Part shown: positions 44,433 through 51,171 of the stretch, piece by piece
How positions within the stretch are numbered: the first letter of the stretch is position 1
Layout of the letters: each line of letters opens with the position of its first letter
Assembly (NCBI GenBank): GCA_965223585.1
Contig: CBDCWW010000014.1
Location: 62,001-126,000 of the forward strand
Direction of reading: 5' to 3'
Origin: CBDCVN01 sp965223585
GTDB lineage: Bacteria > Deinococcota > Deinococci > Deinococcales > Trueperaceae
DNA length: 64,000 bases
The notes under the pieces: model-generated
Told to the model about the DNA's origin: nothing
Database searches by the model: none
The model's input: the letters and a program-made list of their open reading frames with translations, nothing else
Translations under genes and position numbers: made by a program

Positions 44433-45457
44433 ATATACAAGAACTAGACTTTAGCAGGCCAGCAAACTTGCAAGCCACATTACCACCAGAAATAAGAGGT
44501 CAAGGCCGTGATGATGTTAGGCTTTTAATCAGTACACTAAGAGGGCACCATCATAGTAAGTTTGTTAATCTCGCTAATTTCCTCGAGCAAGGTGACATCT
44601 TAGTAGTTAACAGAAGCGCTACCTTAGCTGCTAGCTTACCTGCCAAAGGCCACTTTGGCGATTTTATACTCAATTTATCAACTTGCTATAGTGAAAGACT
44701 ATGGCTTGCTGAACCACGCTGGTCATTTGCTAAACCGGGTCCTTTACCCTTGCAGCCAAATGAAGCTATAACTGTTGCTGGCTCACCAACTAAACTGCTT
44801 GCTCCCTACCCCAATTTGCCTAGATTATGGTTTGTAAGTTTTGAAAAAGATGTTTCTGAGCTAATGGAGCAAGGCACACCTATACGCTATGGTTATGTAC
44901 CTTCGGCCTTTGAACTTGACAACTATCAAACTATTTTTGCCGATAAGCCCGGTAGTGCAGAAATGCCTTCAGCAGCACGTCCTTTTAGTAATCGAGTACT
45001 AGAGATGCTAAAAAGTAAAGGCGTAAAATTTGCTTTCATTACCTTGCATACAGGAGTTAGTAGCCTCGAGCTAAACACAGAAAATATTGAAGAGCAAACA
45101 CTTTATCCTGAACCATTCGAGGTTCCTTTAAAAACTGCTGAGGTTATTAATTTGGCTAGGACGCAAAATCAACGCATAATTGCTGTAGGCACCACTGTAG
45201 TACGCGCTCTAGAATCAGCTTGGAACGGTAAAGAAGTTCGTGCCAGCAAAGGTTTTACTCGCCTATATCTTCACCCCAAACAACCTACCCATGTTATAAA
45301 TGGTCTCTTGACAGGATTCCACGACCCTAAAGCCAGTCACTTAGCTATGCTTTATGTTATAGCAGGAAAAGAACTTGTTATGGAAGGGTATCAAGAAGCT
45401 GTTGCTGAAGGTTACTTGTGGCATGAGTTCGGTGACAGCCATCTTTTGTTACCCTAG
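44429..45457 (+). CDS. Divergent QueA-like S-adenosylmethionine:tRNA ribosyltransferase-isomerase
   Basis: 343 residues. QueA transfers the ribosyl of AdoMet to 7-deazaguanine in tRNA. The expected blocks are recognisable but altered: RYGYVPSAFELDNYQTIFA, GSAEMPSAARPFSNRVLE (usual GAVAAPTAGLHF), FITLHTGVSSLELN (usual LHVGxGTFxPV) and LYPEPFEVP (usual MHxExxxVP). Start is the ATG overlapping the SDR stop. It may be a paralogue with a changed reaction rather than canonical QueA, so no symbol is given. Confidence 0.75.
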   Translation: MNIQELDFSRPANLQATLPPEIRGQGRDDVRLLISTLRGHHHSKFVNLANFLEQGDILVVNRSATLAASLPAKGHFGDFILNLSTCYSERLWLAEPRWSFAKPGPLPLQPNEAITVAGSPTKLLAPYPNLPRLWFVSFEKDVSELMEQGTPIRYGYVPSAFELDNYQTIFADKPGSAEMPSAARPFSNRVLEMLKSKGVKFAFITLHTGVSSLELNTENIEEQTLYPEPFEVPLKTAEVINLARTQNQRIIAVGTTVVRALESAWNGKEVRASKGFTRLYLHPKQPTHVINGLLTGFHDPKASHLAMLYVIAGKELVMEGYQEAVAEGYLWHEFGDSHLLLP

Positions 45458-45529
45458 ATTATTTCCAGAAACAGAACTTTTCTCAGCCAAGCAAAGCAAT
45501 AGCATCAGGAATACAGATTATAAATAGCG

Positions 45530-46219
45530 CTAAATATCTTTACTAAGCGTGGCTATTCCTTCTCGTAAAGCATAAAGTGCTGCTTGAGTACGATTATTAA
45601 GCCTTAATTTAGAAAAGATTTCTGAAAGTCTATTACGAACAGTTTTCTCGCTCACTCCTAGCTTTTCAGCAATTTCTTGATTAGAATCTCCCCTTGCTAA
45701 AAGCTTCAATATAGTAGTTTCACGCTCAGTAAGCTCACTAATAGGATGTTCTGGCGTACTTGGCAATTCTTCTGTAACTTTCTTAAATTCAGCTAATACT
45801 GATGTTGCCATATCAGCACTCAATAATGTCTCTCCACTAGCTACTCGCCTTAGGGTACTTATAAGTTGATTTGCGTCAGCATCTTTAAGCATATACCCTC
45901 TTGCTCCTGCCTTTATAGCCTCAAAAACATAACGATCTTGACGGTACATAGTCAGAATAATAATTTTAGCCTCAGGAAACTCACTCAAGATAGTCTTAGT
46001 AGCAGCCACTCCATCAAGTGTAGGCATCTGTATATCCATAAGGATAATATCAGGTTTAGTTTCTAAAGCATACCGCACTGCTTCACGCCCTGTAGCAGCC
46101 TCTCCAATTATACGAATATCTTCTTCTATTTCTAAAAGGCTCTTTAGGCCTTGACGAAACATTGCATGATCGTCACAAAGTAGTAAACGAATTGTAGAGT
46201 GTATTTGTAGATTAGCCAT
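45530..46219 (-). CDS. NarL/FixJ-type response regulator
   Basis: 229 residues. Receiver domain with the acidic pair DD in LLLCDDHAMFRQG, phosphoacceptor D62 in IILMDIQMPTLDG, T in ILTMYRQD and K in MLKDAD. The C-terminal LuxR/GerE helix-turn-helix is LTERETTILKLLARGDSNQE then VSEKTVRNRLSEIF. No sensor kinase is adjacent, so the partner is unknown. It is divergent from the DciA-like gene with only 26 bp between start codons. Confidence 0.9.
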   Translation of the reverse strand: MANLQIHSTIRLLLCDDHAMFRQGLKSLLEIEEDIRIIGEAATGREAVRYALETKPDIILMDIQMPTLDGVAATKTILSEFPEAKIIILTMYRQDRYVFEAIKAGARGYMLKDADANQLISTLRRVASGETLLSADMATSVLAEFKKVTEELPSTPEHPISELTERETTILKLLARGDSNQEIAEKLGVSEKTVRNRLSEIFSKLRLNNRTQAALYALREGIATLSKDI

Positions 46220-46245
46220 CTCTTTAATATGTTAACCTAACTGAA

Positions 46246-47088
46246 ATGTCTAACCAACCCCAGCGTATAAGTGAGTATATTGATGAAGTTTTTGCCAAAA
46301 ACGGTATAAAGCGGGCAATCAAACGGGCAGAAGTAGCGATTTTATGGCCCAAGGTAGTAGGTAAAAAAGTCGCTAAATTTAGTTCTGCTAAAAGCTTTAA
46401 CGCTGGTATCCTTATGGTTGAAGTCTCTGATAATGAAACAGTCACACATTTAACTATGCAACGTCAACACTTTTTAAAGTCTTATAAAGAAAAATTTGGC
46501 GTTAAAGATATTAAAGACATTCGTTTTCGTGTTGGGGCTTTGCCTACATTGCCTGAACAGGTGACTCGAGTACCTATAGCCATAGATGAAGAAGAACTAT
46601 CAAAATTCACTAGGCATATTAGTGAACTTAATTTACCTGATGATTTAACTAAAGTCGTCTTCAACTTGGCTCAAGGTTTACTAAGGCAGAAGGCTGAGCG
46701 TAAAGCTCTAGGTTGGCAACCTTGTGAAGTTTGTGGGATTTTTAAAGAACCAGAAACAGAACTTTGCACACATTGTCAACGCTTTAGTACTTCTTTTGCT
46801 GTCAAAGAAGCTAGTGAAAAGCTTACTGTTAACCCTGAAATCCACTTGTCTTATTTAAATAGGGAGACTTTGCCTGTAGCACGCTATCTCGCTAAGAAAC
46901 GCTTGTTGGAACAGATGCAAGAGTTATTGCCTTTTTCTTTGGCAAATTCAGATTATGTTGGGCAGCTCGAGCAAGCCGCTCGCTGTTATCTGGCCCACCA
47001 TCTTAGCAAATCTTTAAAAGAAGTGACAAATAATGATTATTCTAACCTTCCTACCAAAGTTGCTAGAGTACTTGGCTATTTGGACTGA
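46246..47088 (+). CDS. DUF721/DciA-like protein with zinc-ribbon insert
   Basis: 280 residues. Residues ~5-95 match the DUF721 domain (helicase-loader DciA type): RISEYIDEVFAKNGIKRAI, WPKVVGKKVAKFSSAKSFN, HLTMQRQHFLKSYKEKFG and IKDIRFRVG. A second half is unusual: CEVCGIFKEPETELCTHC, a four-cysteine zinc ribbon, then a helical tail. DciA loads the replicative helicase DnaB in many bacteria; whether this extended form does is inference. Confidence 0.75.
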   Translation: MSNQPQRISEYIDEVFAKNGIKRAIKRAEVAILWPKVVGKKVAKFSSAKSFNAGILMVEVSDNETVTHLTMQRQHFLKSYKEKFGVKDIKDIRFRVGALPTLPEQVTRVPIAIDEEELSKFTRHISELNLPDDLTKVVFNLAQGLLRQKAERKALGWQPCEVCGIFKEPETELCTHCQRFSTSFAVKEASEKLTVNPEIHLSYLNRETLPVARYLAKKRLLEQMQELLPFSLANSDYVGQLEQAARCYLAHHLSKSLKEVTNNDYSNLPTKVARVLGYLD

Positions 47089-47127
47089 ATAATTGGTACG
47101 TTGTAGGGAAGAGCTTTACACTAACTA

Positions 47128-47151
47128 AGAGCCAGTTTGGAATCTGGCTCT
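47128..47151. other. Hairpin between convergent genes
   Basis: AGAGCCAG, eight-base loop, CTGGCTCT: a perfect 8-bp stem at the converging 3' ends of the DciA-like and VUT genes, overlapping the VUT stop codon. No T-run follows on either strand, so termination is possible but not certain. Confidence 0.45.
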
Positions 47152-48088
47152 AGCTTGTGCTTATAGCAGGGGATAACTTGCTTCTGTTGCCTACAAGCCT
47201 TATCGCTGCTAAGAAGCCTACTAATAATTTTACTATAATGTCGGTGGCAATTACCTCGAGCATCCAAGAAACCGTAGCCCAAGGCTGACCATAAAAGGCA
47301 AAGACAGTAAAAATGATAGTATCCAGAGGAATACTCACTGCATTAGAAGCAGCCACACGAGTAATCCAGCTTTGCTTTATAAAACGCTGATAAACTTCCG
47401 TATCTGCAACTTCAGAAATAACGATAGCTGCAAAGCTTACTGCAACAAAACGCAAAGGAGTTTCTAGTGCAAGAGCTAGAGCAACATTGGCTATAGCTGC
47501 TATAAAAATCATTAAGTAAGCTTGACGGCGGCCATATTGATGGACTCTATCGCGTTGGGTAAAGGTTATGCCAAAAAACAGTGTGCCTACACTAATGAGC
47601 CCAATTTGTGGCAAAGGTAAAAAACTATCAAAGGTAAAATTAGCCAACAAAGTACAAACAATGTAAACAGTCATTGCTGTAAGCAGACCAGCATGTCTTT
47701 TAAAGACATGGGTATAAAAGTGTGCTAGAGACATAGCAGTAAAAGGAGCTATTATATACCACCATGCCCCTCCAATAGCATCAATACTTCCAGCAGGTGA
47801 GCTTAAAGTTATTCTATTTAGTACTAGTGCTACTAAAGCGTTTACAGCTAGGCTTATTGCTGCTACTAGCCAAAGGTTAGCACCTTGCTCTTTTAAGAGT
47901 TTTCCTAAAGGATAAATTAAGCCTGTAAACAAAGCTCCAAAAAGTATGACTACTGCTAAAGGCAATTGTGTAAAGGGGTTTCCTTCTTGGCTGAACTGGG
48001 ATAAATACAGTAGTAAAAAGCAGCCTGCATTAGCAATCAAAGTGATTGAAATAAAGAATAGAACAGGTTTAATGGATACAGATTTCAT
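47150..48088 (-). CDS. VUT-family (YhhQ/queuosine-precursor-type) transporter
   Basis: 312 residues, about nine hydrophobic membrane spans. The hallmark TQRDRVHQYGRRQAYLMIF and the C-terminal VISEVADTEVYQRF with SNAVSIPLDTIIFT match the YhhQ/VUT family, which imports queuosine precursors in several bacteria. A QueA-like gene 1.7 kb away is consistent with a queuosine link. No preQ1 riboswitch was recognisable upstream; instead a short coding frame with a strong RBS precedes it. Confidence 0.85.
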   Translation of the reverse strand: MKSVSIKPVLFFISITLIANAGCFLLLYLSQFSQEGNPFTQLPLAVVILFGALFTGLIYPLGKLLKEQGANLWLVAAISLAVNALVALVLNRITLSSPAGSIDAIGGAWWYIIAPFTAMSLAHFYTHVFKRHAGLLTAMTVYIVCTLLANFTFDSFLPLPQIGLISVGTLFFGITFTQRDRVHQYGRRQAYLMIFIAAIANVALALALETPLRFVAVSFAAIVISEVADTEVYQRFIKQSWITRVAASNAVSIPLDTIIFTVFAFYGQPWATVSWMLEVIATDIIVKLLVGFLAAIRLVGNRSKLSPAISTS

Positions 48089-48146
48089 ATTAGACTTTCT
48101 CTAGCACTGTAAAAAGTTACAATGTGTAGGTAGCTGATCTAATAAA

Positions 48147-48221
48147 TTAGCGAGTTTTGCTAAGTCCTTCGTTTGGGATGTCTTGACCTAAAACAATTTC
48201 ATCAAAAAGCTCATATTTCAT
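48147..48221 (-). CDS. Short peptide gene upstream of the VUT transporter
   Basis: 24 codons (MKYELFDEIVLGQDIPNEGL then SKTR) with AAAAGGAG ideally placed before the ATG, so translation is likely. The sequence resembles the N-terminus of DUF4926-type small proteins (E-x-D-x-V-x-L-x-x-D-(L/I)-P-x-x-GL), but stops early. It could be a truncated small protein or a leader peptide for the VUT gene 58 bp downstream. Confidence 0.45.
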   Translation of the reverse strand: MKYELFDEIVLGQDIPNEGLSKTR

Positions 48222-48251
48222 TTGTCTAACTCCTTTTATCTGGGTACATAG

Positions 48252-49598
48252 TTATTTATCTTTGCGCTTTTGCTCGAGCCAAGTATGAACAGCCTCAACA
48301 TTATCTGGTGTGGTAACTATATAAAGATGGTCATCTTCTTGCAGGATAGTCTCACCAGTCGGGATTATTACTTGTGAACCACGTAACAATGCACCTATAA
48401 GACTTTGGGGAGGCGTACCTAAGTCTTTAATCTTGCCAGAGCAACAATAGTTAGGGTAGACGACTTCCATAACTTCAGCACGACCTTCTATGCTCGCTAA
48501 ATGGTCTACATCGTCAAGCTCAAGCCAGTTAAGTACATCTTGAACTGCTGCACTACGGGGAGTAAGGAGCGAATCAATACCAACTTTCTCAAAAAGGCGG
48601 CGGTTCTTAGCTCTACCTATGCGAGTAATAACCTTGGGAATACCTAAGTGCTTACCTAAAAGTGATACTAAGAGGTTTTTGCTATCATCATCTGTAACTG
48701 CTACTAAAACATCCGTCTCATCTAATCTTTCTTGTTCCAAAAGTTCTAAATCTGTACCATCACCTTTTAAAACAAGTACCTTAGATAGGCGCTGAGCGAG
48801 TTTCTCGCAGCGAGGTTCATCTTGCTCCAAAACAGTTAAGCGTACTCCTCGATCGTACTGCAATTGCTCAGCGACCATAGATCCTACATTACCTCCACCA
48901 ATAATGCTTATTTTGACTTTGCGTTGCCTAGGAGCAAAATGAGATTCAAGTGCCTTCATAGCACTAGTGATGCCCATAAATACTACCTTGTCACCAACTT
49001 GAAGCAGTGTGTTACCAGAAGGCACTTCAAAAACATCGTTGCGAATGGAACCCACCATCAATACACTTTGTGGTAATTTAGCTTCTAATAAAGACATACC
49101 TACATATGGATCGTCTTCTTCTAATTTATATTCAATTAGTTTAATTTTGCCACCAGCAAAAAAAGCTGTTTCTACTGCTCGAGGCACCCGAACAATATCC
49201 ACAATTTGCTTAGCTAAAAGGCGTTGGGGCCAAAGCATACGGTCAATAACTAGTCCTACACTGTCCATTACCCCTTGTTCTGCAAAAGCTTGTAAATACC
49301 GTTGACGAGTCACAAATGCAAGAGTCTTCTTAGCTCCTAAGCCCTTAGCAGCTAGACTAGCTAGTACATTAATATCATCATTGGAAGTACAAGCAATAAA
49401 AGCATCTGCCTTATCAGCCTTGGCAACTTGTAAATCTTTAGGATCGGAGCCACTGCCTGCTAAAAACTGCACATCTAAACTAGAAAAACTATTAGCTTTT
49501 TCAGGATCAATGTCCAGTACAACTACGTTGTGTGAGTGTTGCAGAGCTTCGCTTAGAAGCACGCCTATCTCGCCACCACCAACAATAACTACATTCAT
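48252..49598 (-). CDS. trkA: Trk potassium uptake regulatory protein
   Basis: 448 residues with the duplicated RCK architecture: VVIVGGGEIGVLLSEAL at the start and ISIIGGGNVGSMVAEQL at about residue 230 are NAD-binding motifs, each followed by an RCK-C segment (LLQVGDKVVFMG, ILQEDDHLYIVTTPDN). It binds the membrane pore TrkH/TrkG, which is not in this window. The ATG overlaps the stop of the preceding SUOX-like gene. Confidence 0.9.
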   Translation of the reverse strand: MNVVIVGGGEIGVLLSEALQHSHNVVVLDIDPEKANSFSSLDVQFLAGSGSDPKDLQVAKADKADAFIACTSNDDINVLASLAAKGLGAKKTLAFVTRQRYLQAFAEQGVMDSVGLVIDRMLWPQRLLAKQIVDIVRVPRAVETAFFAGGKIKLIEYKLEEDDPYVGMSLLEAKLPQSVLMVGSIRNDVFEVPSGNTLLQVGDKVVFMGITSAMKALESHFAPRQRKVKISIIGGGNVGSMVAEQLQYDRGVRLTVLEQDEPRCEKLAQRLSKVLVLKGDGTDLELLEQERLDETDVLVAVTDDDSKNLLVSLLGKHLGIPKVITRIGRAKNRRLFEKVGIDSLLTPRSAAVQDVLNWLELDDVDHLASIEGRAEVMEVVYPNYCCSGKIKDLGTPPQSLIGALLRGSQVIIPTGETILQEDDHLYIVTTPDNVEAVHTWLEQKRKDK

Positions 49599-50167
49599 CG
49601 AACATCTATTTTAGCAATTTGCCACACGGAATTAGGTCTATAATGGGATTCTTCAAAAGTATGAGTATCTATAGGGTACATAACCCTTGCAGGACCATAA
49701 TCGCTTGAGAGATATTCACCATCTGCACGTAAAGCCATTATAATGGGATACTTGCGCAACTCTTCTATCGAGATAGTACGGCTAAAATTATCTAAAGCAA
49801 TTATTTGAACTTCTTTAGCATCTTCTGCAACTTGCCATACATCAAGCAGGTCACTCCATAGAACACCTTTATAAACAACTTCACGCTTTTCGAAAGGATC
49901 CTCTTTTAGGTGAAGCTCAACTGTTCCAACACTCTCGAGTGTGGGTATGTCCATGACAATACTTTCATCTTCATTGGGATTACCAATGAGGCCAGTAATG
50001 GTCAAAATAGGATTACCTGAAGGTGTTGGTATACTATCTCCGGGTTTTAAAGTATTATTACCGTAACTAGCGTTTTTAAACTGCCAGAACAATAACAATA
50101 CCCCAATTGCAAGTAACACTACAAATAAGATTATAAATAACCACTTTTTATTAGATAAATTTTCCAT
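49595..50167 (-). CDS. Membrane-anchored sulfite-oxidase-like (Oxidored_molyb fold) protein
   Basis: 190 residues; N-terminal span WLFIILFVVLLAIGVLLLFW, then a periplasmic domain resembling the C-half of the molybdopterin-binding fold: PTLESVGTVELHL, VVYKGVLWSDLLDVW, VQIIALDNFSRTISIEEL, ALRADGEYLSSDYGPARVMYP written here in two overlapping parts, and SVWQIAKIDV. The cofactor-coordinating cysteine of true sulfite oxidases is not evident, so it is probably non-catalytic. Its stop overlaps trkA (ATGA). Confidence 0.7.
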   Translation of the reverse strand: MENLSNKKWLFIILFVVLLAIGVLLLFWQFKNASYGNNTLKPGDSIPTPSGNPILTITGLIGNPNEDESIVMDIPTLESVGTVELHLKEDPFEKREVVYKGVLWSDLLDVWQVAEDAKEVQIIALDNFSRTISIEELRKYPIIMALRADGEYLSSDYGPARVMYPIDTHTFEESHYRPNSVWQIAKIDVR

Positions 50168-50212
50168 TAGCTATATAATAAACTAAACGCTATTCGCTCA
50201 CAAATTGAAGAG

Positions 50213-50488
50213 TTGCAACATCATCTAAACATGTATGACAATTTAAAGCAGGGCAAGATTATCACTACCCATGTTGCTTCCGTTGTGGACATTCCTATTT
50301 CATTGATTCAAGCACGGATTGCTCAAGGGCTTACCCAAAAAGATCTGGCTGAAAAACTGGGAGTACGGGAACAGCAGGTGCAGCAAGATGAAAACGTACT
50401 TTATGAAACAGCTAGTCTGTGGCGCTTGATGAGTGTGGCAGAGATGTTGGGGCTTAAGCTCGAAGGAAAAACCACCCTGCTGCAGTAA
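50213..50488 (+). CDS. XRE-family helix-turn-helix protein, probably 5'-truncated
   Basis: About 91 residues. The HTH is ARIAQGLTQKDLAEKLGVRE followed by QQVQQDE and WRLMSVAEMLGLKLE, as in antitoxin-like XRE proteins. The frame is open upstream to 50171 with helix-like AIRSQIEELQHHLNMYDNL but no standard start, only the TTG used here. The intact family has such a helix, so the start is uncertain or lost. No toxin partner is adjacent. Confidence 0.6.
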   Translation: MQHHLNMYDNLKQGKIITTHVASVVDIPISLIQARIAQGLTQKDLAEKLGVREQQVQQDENVLYETASLWRLMSVAEMLGLKLEGKTTLLQ

Positions 50489-50570
50489 ACAAGTTAGAGC
50501 TTTTGCTGAATTAACCTGACCTTTTAGTTTGATTAAGCAAAGGCCACACGTGATAGAAACAGCAGGTTAT

Positions 50571-50999
50571 TTAGGATAGCGAAGGACTTGATTCTCCTTT
50601 ATCCTCAAAAACTTCTCCAAAAAAGGACAGAATGTGCTCTTCAGAACTAGTCATATTCCTATTTATAGTGCTCTGAAGGATTTTATGCAGCTCCTCACAT
50701 TCAATAAAAAGAGGTTTTAGCACTTCTTTAGATAAAAGCTCACTACGCGCTATAATCTTGAGCCATACTTTAGTAACATTAAGAGCTTTTAAGGCAACTG
50801 TTAGGTTGCGTATGGCATTGTCGCTACCTTTAGCATAGCTTTGCGCTTCAGCATAAAGAGCAGCTGGTGACATACCACTGCGCAAAATTTGTTTGGCTAT
50901 ATGTTGCCCTTCAGTAGTTTTAGATATTTGCCTCGAGGTACTTATAATTTTTGAAGCAAAGTCAATCAAAAGTTCTTCTAGGTTAGATCCACTATTCAT
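50571..50999 (-). CDS. Four-helix-bundle protein (23S intervening-sequence protein family)
   Basis: 142 residues, nearly all helical. Matches the family by DFASKIISTSRQISKTTEGQ, AKQILRSGMSPAALYAEAQ and LKALNVTKVWLKIIAR. These small proteins were first seen in rRNA intervening sequences but are widespread; related Avd proteins serve diversity-generating retroelements. No rRNA or reverse transcriptase is near. Function unknown. Confidence 0.8.
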   Translation of the reverse strand: MNSGSNLEELLIDFASKIISTSRQISKTTEGQHIAKQILRSGMSPAALYAEAQSYAKGSDNAIRNLTVALKALNVTKVWLKIIARSELLSKEVLKPLFIECEELHKILQSTINRNMTSSEEHILSFFGEVFEDKGESSPSLS

Positions 51000-51049
51000 A
51001 GTTCAAGCTTATAACAATTTCTCGAGCAGACATGCAATAAATTTAGAAA

Positions 51050-51120
51050 GTAGTCAGTAACCAGTAATCAGCATACAAAACCCTACTGGCTAGTAACTAC
51101 TGACTTCTAGCTAGTAGTCC
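51050..51120 (+). repeat. Dispersed ~70-bp repeat, copy 2
   Basis: Contains GTAGTCAGTAACCAG, CCCTACTGGCTAGTAAC and ACTTCTAGCTAGTAGTC in the order found inverted at 5113-5177. It lies between the four-helix-bundle gene and the aceE stop. Confidence 0.6.
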
Positions 51121-51171
51121 ACATTCCAAAAAATTCACAAAGATTTATCATTACTTACTTTAGTTCATTCT

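Noticed and set aside
48089..48251. preQ1 riboswitch upstream of the VUT transporter
   Set aside because: The leader lacks the preQ1 aptamer core and instead encodes a short peptide with a good RBS.
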